From Filobasidium wieringae (Eukaryota; Basidiomycota; Tremellomycetes; Filobasidiales; Filobasidiaceae), in the NCBI GenBank assembly GCA_001600055.1, contig BCIV01000002.1:1182287-1246286 (forward strand): a DNA stretch of 64,000 nt, given 5' to 3'. Position 1 is the stretch's first letter, and each line of letters opens with the position of its first letter. The translations under genes and the position numbers were made by a program. This document shows positions 10,713 to 27,609 of this stretch, one piece after another. Under the pieces are notes generated by a model. The model did not search any database and was not told where the DNA came from. It saw only the letters and a program-made list of their open reading frames with translations.

Positions 10713-11082
10713 CCGAAAGTTGAGCGTTTCATCAACATTGGTCATATCGGTCAACGTTATTTTGGATCTCAGCTCTGCAGGATAATATGGTCCATTATAA
10801 TGTTCATATAGAGAATCCCGACTGACGCAGAAGTTTGATGCGTAGAAGCGAAAATACGACGCATCGCATCGCCATGATCCTAACTGAAGCGACTGTAATC
10901 CTCTTGTCGACCTAAGGCTGGGAATGACGGAACTTGCCACGTTATCATGGAGAGGTCGAGACGTGCTACGCTCCAAACACGTGTACAATCATAAATGCAA
11001 ATCGGATGGTTGACGTGATACAGCAGGACTGACACATCCGCCTTGTGGACGTCCCGAGAGATAGCTCCCTGAGCCCTCCCGA

Positions 11083-12540
11083 TTATCCCATCAACTGTGA
11101 TACATCATCAGGCGGTCGGATCGTTTGAGTAAACGTGAGTAATCTATCAATCCGAATATAGCTCAGCGAAGAACCGACGACCGGAGTTCGATCACGACTT
11201 ACCGTTTCACACTCTGGATGTATTTTCGCGATACCTCATCATTCAGCACATGGGCCACAGAGTCGATTCCGATCTTTTCTCGAGCTGAACGCTCGTGGAT
11301 ACTGCAAACGCCCAGCGATGATCAGGAACCACAACCTGGGAAACAAGCGTAGATGGTAATGACTCACCCAACCATGGTTACTCCGATTGGCCAAGCAGCA
11401 TTTCCGATACTCAATCGGAGGTAAGCATCGTTTGCTCGTTGATATGACCTCATTTGGGCATAATGAATGATTTCTGCCAGTAAACGCAGTACATCGGGCT
11501 CCAGTTCCTACACAGTCGTGAAATAGAGTACCTGTAAGGGTGGGTGCTCTACGAGTTGTCGAGCTGAACTCACCCTTTGACGAAGCGATTTGAACAATGG
11601 TTTAAGGTACTCGGCGGTTTGCACCTGCGTTGCCGCGGCATTTCGACCTTGCACAGAACGCTTCACAACATCTGTTGCAGAAAGAGAACAAAGTCAGTAC
11701 CTCGAATACTTAGTAACGGTCAGGAAGACTAACCTGGTCTGTCATCAAGGTAGTCTGCCCAATCTTGCAACCATCCCTAAGGTGAGATGTCGTCAGAATG
11801 AATACTGATAAAAGTGATATTGAGTCGGGGATTTACCTTGATAGCATAGTAGATCAAAGGATACACTTTCTTCGGCTCAGACTTCACCAATTCAAGGTCC
11901 AGTATAGCAGGTTCTTCCCTCTTTTTCCTTTTCGCGATGTGACCGTCTTGTTCTCCGTCCCCGTCTTCTTCTCGACCTTTGCCCTTTCCTTTCCCTCGAC
12001 CCTCGACTTCCCTATACTCCATTGCCTTTTCTGCCTCCTCTAAAGCTCGTCTGAACTCGTTCGTCCCTGCAGCCTTTGGGTCCCGTTCATCTAAAAGCTC
12101 AAGAGCTCTCAGACGTAACCTCCGCTCCTTCTCAGTTTCACCGAAGAGCAAAATCGGTTGACCTTTCGCTCGTAGTCGTCTGATACATTCTGCAGCAGAT
12201 ATGTTGAAAGCCTCTGCCTTCGGAGCTTCAGGGGCTGGGGATTCGGAAGCGTTGGTCGACCGGTTACGAATCGCCGCAAGTCTATCATTCTAGTATTTAC
12301 AGCCAGCCAGTCAGTGTGCGATTTAGGTCGAAGACAAGAGATCATGATCACCTTTTCTTTATCTCTTGCCAGTCTCTCTTCCCTCTTCTTTTGCTCTCCC
12401 TCCTCCTTCTTTTTTCTTGCTTCCTCTTCTCTTGCCCTCTCGATGTCGGCCTTTCTCATGTACTTTTGCTTGGACCCGCTACCCGCAGGAGTAATTAGGT
12501 CTTTTTTCTTGTTGGAGATTTCAGCTAATAGAATGTCCAT
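11083..12540 (-). CDS. PRP18: Pre-mRNA splicing factor Prp18
   Basis: Second-step splicing factor acting with Slu7 and U5 snRNP. It starts at the ATG at 12538-12540 ([15 protein letters not shown]); a frame extends upstream only from a TTG. Residues ~25-70 are KR/E-rich with [16 protein letters not shown], followed by the splicing-factor motif (SFM) region with [19 protein letters not shown], then [17 protein letters not shown]. After a lysine-rich linker the conserved Prp18 domain begins at [20 protein letters not shown]. It continues with [20 protein letters not shown] and [10 protein letters not shown], and ends [21 protein letters not shown] with TAA at 11083-11085. The last residues need a final intron (donor after SVKR). 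Complete, with no missing core block. Confidence 0.95.
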
Positions 12541-12802
12541 GATGGATGAGGGTAATGGCAAGGTATGCTACAGGTAGATTAGTTGTTCAAGATACCTCAA
12601 GGCTAGCAACACAAAGATGGTATAGGCTCAGAAGCTAAAGTCGAAGAGATCAAGTTCGGACACTGTTTCGCGTAGAAAGATGTTAGGCTGACCGGAGATC
12701 GCCATCATCATACCGCTCACCAGCTGAACTCGACCGTTCAAACGGTTGCATCATCAGCTCAATCAACACCCAGAGCTTGATCCATCAAAAACTCCTTGGA
12801 CA

Positions 12803-14218
12803 ATGGCTGCGTTTTTTGGATTCGGTGGGGTCCCAGTCGATGTCGAGATCACCTTGCAAGGGGAAGAAGGCCGCAAGCAGATAGAGCAAAAGACAGACAA
12901 GGATAAGAAGGAGCTTTGTCCCGTTTACTATGACGCGGAAAGCGTATCAGGACAAGTGAGCTACTTAGACCTCGTTAAGGTAGAAACAAGCAATTTCTGA
13001 CCCTTGAGTTTCGTCCAGGTCACAGTCAAAGTAAAGGATGGAAAGAAATTCCAGCACGACGGGATTAGATTAGAGCTGGTTGGCAGTATAGGCAAGTCGG
13101 CGCTGTGTTAAACTGTCCCAGAACCATACGATTATTAACAGATCCGATCTCAAATCAGAGATGTACTACGATCGGTACGTGATGGCAGCCGGGTATGTAT
13201 AGGATCTCCTTCGCTTATCATGTTCAAATCAACTTGATTTGCAGAGGTAATCATTACGAATTCTTATCTTTGGCACAAGAACTCGCAGCACCGGGCGAAA
13301 TGAGACAGGCCCAGTCTTTCGATTTCAACTTCAAGAATGTCGAGAAGCAGTATGAGAGTTATTCAGGAATTAACGTGAAGCTTCGGTCAGTCAAACTTTG
13401 CTTGTTATGGCTAACCTGGGCAAAACTGATTTACCGGGTTTCTTACCGTCAGTTATTTCCTGCGCTGTACTATACACCGGAGAATGGGGGATATACTGGA
13501 AGAACGAGATATCTGGGTGCATAGCTTCCGCATGCCCCCTGACTCGAATATGGCTATCAAGATGGAAGTCGGTATCGAGGACTGTCTACATATCGAATTC
13601 GAATACAACAAAGCAAAGTCAGTTTTCGTCGGAGAACCTAAGTCGGTGGCAGATTTCTAATCTGATCATTTGATAGATATCATCTGAAAGACGTCATTGT
13701 CGGCAAAATCTATTTCTTACTGGTACGAATTAAGATCGAACACATGGAACTGTCGATTATCCGAAGAGAGACAACAGGGGCTGCGCCGAATATGCAAAAC
13801 GAAAGTGAAACCATTACCAAATTTGAGATCATGGATGGTGCGCCAGCAAGAGGTGAGCTTGACTAGCCTTCTCAGACCGCCTGCCCACTGGTTGATCCGG
13901 CATTGCGGTTTTAGGCGAAACCATCCCTATCCGACTATTTTTGGGTGGATTTGATCTGACACCCACGTTCCGGGACGTTAATAAGAAATTCTCGGTCCGA
14001 TACTATTTGAACCTTGTCCTGATAGATTCAGAGAACAGACGGTACTTTAAAGGTACGATGCAATACAATTGCCTGTGCTGAGAAACTGCTGAACCCTATC
14101 CAATCCATTCAGGTACCGAATTTACGATCTTCCGGTAAGTCTTGTATCGTATGTGTACATCTAGAGCAGAACTAATAGCTGCTTCCTACACCTGCTCATC
14201 TGAATCAGTATTCCGTAA
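12803..14218 (+). CDS. VPS26: Retromer subunit Vps26
   Basis: Arrestin-fold subunit of the retromer, which recycles cargo from endosomes to the Golgi. The start is MAAFFGFGGVPVDVEITLQG. The following blocks match the family: FQHDGIRLELVGSIE-MYYDRGNHYEFLSLAQELAA, then QSFDFNFKNVEKQYESYSG, MGDILEERDIWVHSF, HIEFEYNKAKYHLKDVIVG, KIEHMELSIIRRE, ETIPIRLFLGGFDLTPTFRD and KKFSVRYYLNLVLIDSENRR. Getting IEMYYDR in frame requires a GC-AG intron at 13092-13158 (see findings). The last coding exon appears to be only 10 nt (TATTCCGTAA), giving ...EFTIFRIP with TAA at 14216-14218. The alternative acceptor at about 14164 would add a non-conserved tail. Seven or more introns in 1.4 kb. Confidence 0.93.
13092..13158 (+). 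other. GC-AG intron in VPS26
   Basis: The donor is GCAAGT directly after ATAG, and the acceptor is AAATCAG. Removing these 67 nt turns G + AG into Glu and restores the family sequence GSIEMYYDRG. No GT donor nearby gives this frame. GCAAGT is the usual form of a non-canonical GC donor. Confidence 0.8.
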
Positions 14219-14562
14219 GTCCAGGTGTTACGGTTTCCGTCCTCTTGCATGAGACTGATCATAAGACCTTTGCAGCGAGAATTGAACGCCCAGATTCCCT
14301 TGCATTCACTTCTCACTGTAGACCAGTCCACTATCGGGATGTACGTTGTGTATGCTTTTGTAGAAGGCTTAGATATCATCTCACTAAAAAGGCGTATCTG
14401 TGTCAGGCGACGCGCCAGTAACATAGTATTCAGGAGTCGATGTAAGAACTCACTTTGACGATGTAGCAACGGTAATTTACTACTACATCTAAGACCGCAG
14501 CCGCGACCCTAGTCAAACTCTTATCCATACGAAGAACCTCTGAGTTAATCCAGAGGTCAAAG

Positions 14563-15372
14563 ATGGATGCCCTGATTCCGTTCACGACGTCAGGATCGCT
14601 TGTAGATATCGTGGATAGTGAGTCCTACTGGTCGATATTTGACTGTTTACAACGGGAACAAGTGAACTCAACGGATCTCGTTGCATGGCGCCTTCTTCAC
14701 TGCAATAGAGAAGGTCTTGATCGTTCTGAGAGATGGACGCAAATTGATAGGAGTGCTACGGAGCTACGACCAATATGGTACGTTGATGACAGACTTACAT
14801 GTTTTGCGTGTTGATCGTAACGATCTTTGTATACAGCCAACTTGGTCTTGGAGTCCACTATAGAAAGAATATACCACACCCAGAAGCCGATCTTTACGGA
14901 CGCATATGTTGGCCTCTTCTTGATCAGAGGGGAGAACGTCGTTCTTCTAGGAGAAGTCGTAAGTCTGATCAGTAGTATGATTGTGCGGGTCTGATACTGG
15001 ATGGTATATGTGGGTTTAATTATCATCAGGACCTTGATCTCGAAGATGAAATACCCCTTAGACCAGCAGCAAATGCAGAGGAGGCCAACGATATCATGGC
15101 GTCTATTGAAGCTAAAAAGGTAAGCAACAAGACTTATCACCTAGCTGTGTTGTAGCCTAGCTAAATCGATTCTCTGTTTGGTTCTGTACCCCTTGTCCGA
15201 CTGTCCTACTAAACTTGTTTACCCTCGTCTCGAACAATCGACCATCTTGCCGATACTCTGGGGACCTTGACCCGACTCAAAGGCATCGAAGAAGCGAATA
15301 GATCCCATCAGGAATGACGTCCTGCACAACATGGGTTTCAGCACAATCAAAGAGGAAGGAGACAGTTATTGA
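14563..15372 (+). CDS. LSM1: Sm-like protein Lsm1
   Basis: Defining subunit of the cytoplasmic Lsm1-7 ring, which binds the 3' ends of deadenylated mRNA and promotes decapping in P-bodies. Exons join as [53 protein letters not shown]. The Sm1 motif is at residues ~18-60. The Sm2 motif is in GLFLIRGENVVLLGEV, with the characteristic IRGENV. After DLDLEDEIPL the C-terminal extension ends ASKKRIDPIRNDVLHNMGF with TGA at 15370-15372; such an extension is typical of Lsm1. Each joint uses a standard GT-AG intron: A|AG at the Lys-Lys joint and G|CC at Ala. About 141 residues in total, complete. Confidence 0.93.
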
Positions 15373-16317
15373 AGACGTCAACAGTCAAGCAGAGTTCTAC
15401 CTGCGAAAGGAACAGGTAAAAATACTGTCGACGTGCAAGTGGGAAGCGAATGGTACGGCACGATCGATGTAGAGAATCGCTTCTTCCCAAATGCGGACAT
15501 CGCGGGTTGATTAGCTATTGTATATTGGCTCATCGGGTTATCAAATCGATGACAGCACAAGCAGCAAGAGCATCGAAACGGTTTTGCAGAAGGAGAAGGT
15601 GTTAAACAGACCCCGCCGAAACTGGCTGAGTTGCAAAGAACCCCGAGTTCTATCGCCTTGAACTACTCCCCGCCCGCAGATAACCTCCCTTCTGCAAACA
15701 ACCTCCTTTCCATGATGATGGCTGCAATATGCATACCACAATGGCTGTTGAGCTATCTTCATCATGATCCTGGAATCGACAGCATTAGTGTTATCAACCT
15801 GCATAAACATTCAGGAACCTAGAGTAACGATCGGACACGCTTGCGCTCGGGAAGACTCGATACTATCGCTCAAGACTCGAGGGCAGCCATGTTATCCTCC
15901 TACCTTCTGTCTTTAACAAGAGACCCTCCTCCAGTGTCCAGTATCCGGCTTCGACACTAGTCATAGCAGGTCCGGACGACATGGACTTCTCTGTGAAGTC
16001 TCAAGAGTGCCCAAGGATTCAGTATCTACGCCTTTTCTCTTCCTCTTTCTCTTTTCTGACTCCCAGCGGTTAGTGAGAGAGCATCTGTATGAGTTTCCTT
16101 GGGGGTGACCCAACTGTTCCAGTACGGGGACACCTTCGCCAACGAGCTGATCCTCTCGATACTAGAGCTTCGCCCTCTCGCAGAGAACTTGTACCGGTAA
16201 CGATCCGGTGTGGAAAACTTTGATTTGATGTGTCCGTATGCATCGTAATATCCATATATCCCCCGCCATGGTATGTTACAACTCTTCCCGCCAATCTTTC
16301 TTCTGAGATCCGGCAAT
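15373..16317. other. Gap between LSM1 and NDUFB10 3' ends; no gene supported
   Basis: Both neighbouring genes end here, so 3' UTRs should fill part of it. Short frames on both strands (for example minus frames at 15541-15810 and 16026-16316) have no family signature and no splice partners. At about 15870-15990 a minus-strand frame of roughly 39 codons begins MSSGPAMTSVEAGYWTLEEG; I cannot support it as a gene. Confidence 0.45.
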
Positions 16318-16918
16318 CTACTCCGTATCGATGATCTTGTAGCCTTTGACCTGCATAAGGATGAAAGAATGAGTCAATATACGGTCAGAAAGGCAGCAGC
16401 GGCAAGTAATTGGCGGTTAGAGGCAGTGATTATATTGCGGTGCAAGAGCGAGCATTTTAGATGTCTGTACGACTATGCCTCGAAGTCGGATTGTTGACAG
16501 CTTCTGACACCAAGAACCACTTCATGCTGCTCTCCAACCTGGACGAAAGGGACAGAATTATTGCTAACCTTGTTGTCCCTGATCATACCCGTGTACATCT
16601 CAGCCAAGTGTCTGCACTGCTTGTAATGGTTGACTCCCTCCCCGCGCTGACATTTGACAAGCTCTTCCCGTACGATTCGGGCCTTCATGGCAGCAACCCA
16701 AGACTCCCGAATGTGGTTGTCTTGCTCGCCCAATCGCTCTGGGTAGTCCGATCGTGTTCAGATGGGAGGCCCGTGCAGTACATACAATGGAGATTTCGAA
16801 TGTTTGTAGAGGTCGGTAGATTGGTGGATTTTAACGGTTCCAAATCACATGAGTAACGATCATCCCAGGCATAAAGATCACCTGGCTCACTTTTAAAATC
16901 TTCGATGTTGGCAGCCAT
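16318..16918 (-). CDS. Complex I subunit NDUFB10/PDSW-like
   Basis: Accessory subunit of the membrane arm of mitochondrial NADH:ubiquinone oxidoreductase. Three exons join as MAANIEDFK-KRLGEQDNHI, RESWVAAMKARIVREELVKC and GEGVNHYKQCRHLAEMY, then TGMIRDNKVKGYKIIDTE with TAG at 16318-16320. The R-E-x-W-V-x-A-M/I-x-x-R-x-V-R-E-E-L-x-K-C block and the GVNH..C..L motif are diagnostic of the PDSW family. The spaced cysteines fit its CX(n)C intermembrane-space import type. About 76 residues, short but complete for a fungal member. The first intron is about 150 nt (donor GTGAGC after DFK); the second follows RDNK and is about 250 nt. Confidence 0.85.
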
Positions 16919-17152
16919 CCTGAGAAGTGTGATTATGCAATGAAGTATTGACAGGCTTTCAGGGCTCTACGAGATTGAAGGATGGTAGCTTTCTCTGCTC
17001 GACCATCTGCCTTCACAATTGCTCGACCTGAGATCTCGCGTCCTATAACTCGGTCTATTTCGTGGAACAAGTGAGTATAAGCCAGGCACTACTACTGCTG
17101 ATGGACGGTGTTCCTCAAAGTAGACCCCTAGTACCCTTACTAATATGTCGAG

Positions 17153-20100
17153 ATGACTGCGAAGTCTGATGCGAGGTCGGGACGATCGTTGCAACGCAAG
17201 AGCGGTCTCAGCCGCAACAACGGCGAAGACTCGTCTCCTGATCCGATGGCTAACAATTATATAGATAATCTAGACAAGACTCCCTCCAGCGGGCGCAAGG
17301 TTGCAGATGAGAGGAAGAGGAAAGCTAGCAATTCAAGGGGAAGTCAGAGCTCTCAATCACGTGGCCGTAGCACAAGCAGGCGAAGACACAAAAGCTTGCG
17401 GTCTGCATCACCTGATTTGCCGACTGTAGAAAGCGAAGATGAAGATATTAAGGACAAACAAGGCACGGACATGCTAGCTAGTTCGCCCTCCTTTCAGAAA
17501 CAACCAGCGACTAAAGAAAGTAACAATGGTACCTCCCGTTCACAATCTGAAGAGAGGAAAGGCCAATTCTACGACTTGCACACAAATGAAGAAGAGGTCG
17601 TACCCCGAAGACAAGTATCCTCCGATTTTTCCTCTTCGTCTCCTTCGGACAGGGTGATAGTGTCGCCTATTGGGAATGTAGAAGATATGGACCCTTTACA
17701 AGCGTTCGCCGCGATTGCGACAGCGACTGGCAGAGGTTCCCCGGATATACTTCAGCTTTCGCCGCGTGCAAAAGTCGGGCCTTCAGGTGTTTTACATCCT
17801 GAGGTTGAGAGCCAAGCAGCCGATCAAGAAAACGATAGCAAAGGCTTCAAGAATGTTCCCAATATAGGGGATGATCACAAGGTGGACGTAGAAGGAACAG
17901 ATGTCGCCGGAATGCATGTGCAAGGTATGGATGTGGACGAGCCGTGGGAGTCGCCCGTGGAAAGCTCCGTCCTTGACCAAGAAGTGCATGTGATGAGTGA
18001 GATGCATGAACAAACAAGGGAAGCGGGGAGTGACGCAGACGCTGAAGGAGAAGATGATGTCGATCTCGTCCCGTTAGGGGAACCCGGTCAATCAGCTGAG
18101 ACACATGCACGTGTTCAAACTGTCACACGGATTCCGGACGAAACCGATATTATCGAAGTTAAGCCAAACATATCAGAAGGTGAATTAAACGTCGTCGGCA
18201 AATCCCCTAGTCGCAGTCCAACGAAAAGAGGACGAGGCAAGAACGCCAAGTCGTACCAACAGTTTGTCGCTCAAGCCACGATAGGTCGCGTTAGCGAGAG
18301 GACTTTGAGCAAGATTATGAAGGACTCGGAAGCTGAGGCCAGTATCCCTCCTCCTGAGCCTGCGCAAACAGCGGCAGATAAGACCTCCATGCAGGAACCG
18401 ATTGCGGTATTGCCACCGGCCCAACCGATGGATTCGCCCGATGTCAATACTGCCGATCCGGAAGAACCATCAAAATCTGAGAGGACGGTGCCGGATGATG
18501 ACAGTTCTGCTGCTGACCGGATGATGTATATGAGTGATCGCCAGCTTCAACGGTTTTTGAAGGACGAAGCAAAAAAGGCCAAAGCCACAGCAGCAAAGCG
18601 AACGAATGATACCAACGACGCTGAAGGCGCCGATTCAAAACGGCAGAAGACTGTGGTCACCAAAGGGAAGAAAGCGCCTAGTAAGAAGCCCGGCGACATC
18701 GAAGCGGACATTATGGACGCCCTGGAGGATAGCAACGTTCTTTTGCGCACTGAGCCTGTAAAGCCTAGCAAAGGGTGGAAGAAGGGTGTCGGGCGGAAAC
18801 ATAAAGAAGGATCGGTCGTCAAGCCTGAAAGCTCAAGGGATGAGAGTAGTATGTTCGGCGGGGACGATGGCAGTACTTTTTCAGAAGAAGTCAGAGAGCG
18901 GAAAAAGGGTGGAAAGAAAGGTGTGAGGGTATGTATCGTGCGATACTCTTCAGACCATTGCCTGAACGTTCATTTTGGTTGTATAGATTGCCTCACCGAC
19001 TCCTAGCTCGGTGAACGTAATCATCAGCAAAAAGGTGGGTAATTGTACGCAGTCGTCATGTGCACAAGCGGTTCAATCTCTCTTTCGTATCAGGCTAAAC
19101 GCGCCATCTCACCGGTAGTGGTGGAGGAAGAAGATGATGCATTATACTGTATTTGCAAGCAGCCTTATAATGACACCGACGGAAGGGAAATGATTCAGTG
19201 TGATGGGTAAGTCTGATAAAACGAGATACATCTTTCTTCTGCTGATTCTGTGACCTATTTGCTTTGGTCGATCCCAGATGTTCCAACTGGTATCATCCAG
19301 ACTGTGTCGGTTTGGATTCAAAATTAGTCCCATTAGTGGGCCTCTATATCTGCCCAGAATGTGAAAAAGGTGAGATGGTCCATGCCGGAGAAAGTTGGTC
19401 CGCTGAGCTTACCTGGAATCGTCTGATTCAGATCCTACCATTGTCTGGACAACGACCTATCGAGAGAAGTGTCTCCGTGACGAGTGCCGGCTGCCTCGGA
19501 AAGAGCCTTTGTCGAAGTGGGTTTTCCACCCTATTTTGTCTCCTTGCAAGCCCACCTCTTATCATCGATTTCTTGCCACTAGGTTCTGCTCCTCCTTGTG
19601 CGGCGTGCATCATATGGCGGAAGTCCTTGAGAAGAAAGAACTCGATCAGGAAATGATGCTGGAAGCAGTAAAGGATGCTCGACAACCCGAAGCATATACA
19701 ACATATCACGTCTCGCCTCTTGAGGATAAGCGGGTTGAGTGTGCAGCATCTGCGTTGAGGGAGGAACGCGCCGTCAAGTTTGTCGAGATGGAGGTACTCC
19801 GCACTAGAAATGAGGTCCTGGAACAGCGACTGCGATTGGTGGCAACTCAGTTAGCAGCGTTAGCGGAAGCGACCCAGAAAGCAGATCAACTACCAGATAT
19901 TGAACTGGTTGAAGAGATCATGACTGAAGAACCTGGCAAGAAAAAGGGAAAGAAGGGAAACAAAGCTAAACCGGGATCTTCAGCGGATGATCGAAGGCCA
20001 TGTGCTTTCGATGAGAGACTTCTGACTGCCAGGAGCATCGACAATCATACCGATGTCATCATGGCTGGTTCGGAAGACGATTTGACATTCATATGTACTG

Positions 20101-20350
20101 TGGCCAAGCGGAAGTGCTCACGGCATCTGGGGTGAGTCCTGCTCGTCCGATTACAGCAAATATACTGCTAAAGTGTTGAGAGTAACCGTATAGCTGGCAA
20201 AAACTGAGAAGCGCTGCTTTGGATATGGAGAAGGCTAATATAGCAAGTCTTCTTTCTTCTGTACAATATTTATGTGCACTAACTCTGCTATCAATCTAGA
20301 TGGACGAATTACGACAAGCAGCTGGTCGCCTGAAGACTGCTACCCTCTAA
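17153..20350 (+). CDS. SPP1: SPP1/CFP1-like PHD-finger COMPASS subunit
   Basis: Probable reader subunit of the Set1/COMPASS H3K4 methyltransferase. The first ~600 residues (one exon) are disordered, with S/R-rich, acidic and KR-rich tracts such as RSTSRRRHK, RQKTVVTKGKKAPS and KKGGKKG. The PHD finger follows: YCICKQPYNDTDGREMIQCD-G, then CSNWYHPDCVGL and YICPECE, with the C4-H-C3 zinc ligands intact. After an intron comes a Cys-rich block (KCLRDECRLP, KFCSSLCGVHHMAEVL) like the C-terminal region of CFP1 and Spp1. A coiled coil follows (VEMEVLRTRNEVLEQRLRLV), then RRPCAFDERL, CTVAKRKCSRHLGWQKLR and LDMEKANI. The last exon needs a GC-AG intron at 20243-20299 and ends LRQAAGRLKTATL, TAA 20348-20350. 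The family call is solid; the exact partner complex is inferred. Confidence 0.82.
20243..20299 (+). other. GC-AG intron in the SPP1-like gene
   Basis: Donor GCAAGT after EKANI, acceptor ATCTAG. Splicing gives MDELRQAAGRLKTATL then stop. The only nearby GT donor (AGTCTT) is weak and would shift the frame. The GCAAGT donor is identical to the one found in VPS26. Confidence 0.7.
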
Positions 20351-20664
20351 TCATGGAAAGCCTGTCGGTCTGAGTTGTAAACAATGCATGTAACAATATC
20401 AAGTTGTAATTCGAATGGATTTAGCGCTAGATACCTCACCAATACTGATTTTATGATATTGTGGTATATGTTGAGACGCTGTAAGCTCTGTAAGGTCGAT
20501 AAGGTCAGTCGAGGAGAGTTGTATGATATAGCTCGGTCCGAGCCAGACACGGATTTGCCCGAGATCTAGTGTCTGATCAGCACAAAGCGAGAAATTCAGG
20601 CTATACATCGTCTGAGATCTCTAAGAGGAATCGATTAACTAGACAAGTAGACATACAACCGATA
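20351..20664. other. Intergenic, SPP1-like to PPE1
   Basis: 3' flank of the PHD-finger gene and promoter side of PPE1. Nothing else recognisable. Confidence 0.4.
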
Positions 20665-22317
20665 ATGGGAAGCGATCTTTTCAGGCAATCTGTCATGAAT
20701 AGACTCCCACCCATGCCTCCCACCAAGGCTCCTTGGGCTGACGATGAAGCGTTGGAAGAGCTTGAGGATGAAGAGAGTGAAGGTATGGACAGTATAGGTA
20801 ACTTGCCTGGGCAATCCGAACCTGGGTAAGTGGATCCTTCATCGTGACTATCGGCGAATCAGAAACCGAATGAAAGACTGACTTATCCGACAGATTTTCC
20901 AAAGTAACACCGACCATGTTCGCATCATCGGATCTTTCCCCCATCTCACCTTCGGCTTACTTCGCGCAAGCTTTGGAGGTCAACCCTGACGACTCGCCTT
21001 GCTCTTTTCGGACTTACTATACACCTCCAACTCTAAGTGTCTCGCCTCGGTCCGGATCAAACGAAAAGAGGGCTTCTCTCTTAGTCTGTCATCATGGAGC
21101 TGGAAGCTCTGGGACTACATTTGCAATGCTAGCAAAAGAAGTGAAAGAGAAAAGCAACGGGGAATTGGGGGTCCTTGCCTTCGATGCTAGGGGGCATGGT
21201 ATGTCATCTACTGGCGTCTTCAAGCATCATGCTCTGCAAAGGGATGTCTGAGATATCATACTACGCCATTAGGTAAAACCATAATACAGGATAAGCAGAA
21301 AGAGCTTGAGCTCTCGTTCGTCAACTTACAGCAGGATTTCTTGGCTATGATCAAGAAAGTCTTCCCAGATCCAAAAACGTGCCCAGACCTAGTGGTGAGC
21401 ATGAGTTTGCTTCAAGAACACGCAATACAGGGAAAGCGAGCTGAAACCATCGTTGCCAGCTCTTGGGACATTCTATGGGAGCTTCTCCCATAATTTCGTG
21501 TGCACCTCTTCTTCAACAACAAGGCTACAAAGTCGTTGGAGTTGTCATTCTAGATGTTGTGGAAGGCACAGCAGTTGAGGCCTTACCCTTGATGAGGAGC
21601 ATCCTATCTCAGCGTCCTACCAAGTTCCGCTCGATGGAAGGCGCTATCGATTGGCAGTGCGTACCTGTCTGACTGGACAAGGAGAGCAAATTTGACGATG
21701 ATATTGGCAGCTTGACTTCTGGAGCCGTCAGGAACAAAGAATCCGCTCGAATTTCAGTCCCTAGTTTGGTTGTCCCAAGACCTGGGAGAAGGGAAAATGA
21801 TCTTGATGTGATATGGCGGACGGATCTCATGTCAACCTCACCCTATTGGGAAGGTATGCAGTTTGAAGCTCTCGAGACACTTCGTGATATGCTGAACGTC
21901 TTCCTCGTCGCTTAGAATGGTACCTACACCTATCTTCCCATTTCCTTGCCGCAAAAGCTGCTAAACTACTAGTTTTAGCTGGTCAGGAAAGGCTGGATCG
22001 AGAATTAATGGTCGGTCAGATGTAAGTCGACAAATATAGCCACGATTCGGTTATCCTTTAAATTTGGTCTTTATCTCAGGCAAGGAAAGTTTCAATTGGA
22101 AGTCTTGCCCGATGTCGGTCACTATTTGCACGAGGTGAGTGAATTTAGGAATCGTACGAGTTCCGCTCTGATGGTTCCATCATAACAGGACAAGCCGGAA
22201 AGGCTAGCAACACTCATCGTCGAGTACTGGCGAAGGAACACGACGACGCTCGTGCTGCCTCCCAAAGTAGGAAGCGGTCCCTCAATGCAAAAGCTCAAGA
22301 TGGTTGGCGAAGCTTGA
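20665..22317 (+). CDS. PPE1: Protein phosphatase methylesterase 1 (Ppe1)
   Basis: Serine hydrolase that removes the C-terminal methyl group from PP2A catalytic subunits. After a polar N-terminus (MGSDLFRQSVMNRLPPMPPT) come FRTYYTPP, then LLVCHHGAGSSGTTFAMLA, where HHGAG forms the oxyanion region, and VLAFDARGHG. The nucleophile elbow GHSMGA follows at about 21463, with catalytic Ser. VVILDVVEGTAVEALP is typical of PPME1. The C-terminal part reads WYLHLSSHFLAAKAAKLLVL, AGQERLDRELMVGQMQGKF and LPDVGHYLHEDKPE, with catalytic His. It ends KLKMVGEA, TGA 22315-22317. About eight introns. Its 3' end faces that of SMC3, 98 nt apart. Confidence 0.93.
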
Positions 22318-22415
22318 GGTTGGGAGAATTATGTATCGTTGACGAATCGAGTATTACAAGAAGACTGATACAATCCTTGTACAGCGAAAGCGAAATGTGT
22401 CACCATCCTAATCGA

Positions 22416-27609
<5,194 letters not shown>

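Larger units (their letters stand above)
8642..11082. other. Gene-free 2.4 kb region hosting a MITE-like cluster
   Basis: No reading frame here has family similarity, splice-linked partners or a plausible start context, and the longest frames are crossed by repeat ends. The stretch contrasts with a neighbourhood where gaps are usually 100-600 nt. It holds five inverted-repeat-bounded elements (listed separately), one degenerate half site, and a CT microsatellite. The last 370 nt before PRP18 shows nothing recognisable. Confidence 0.6.
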
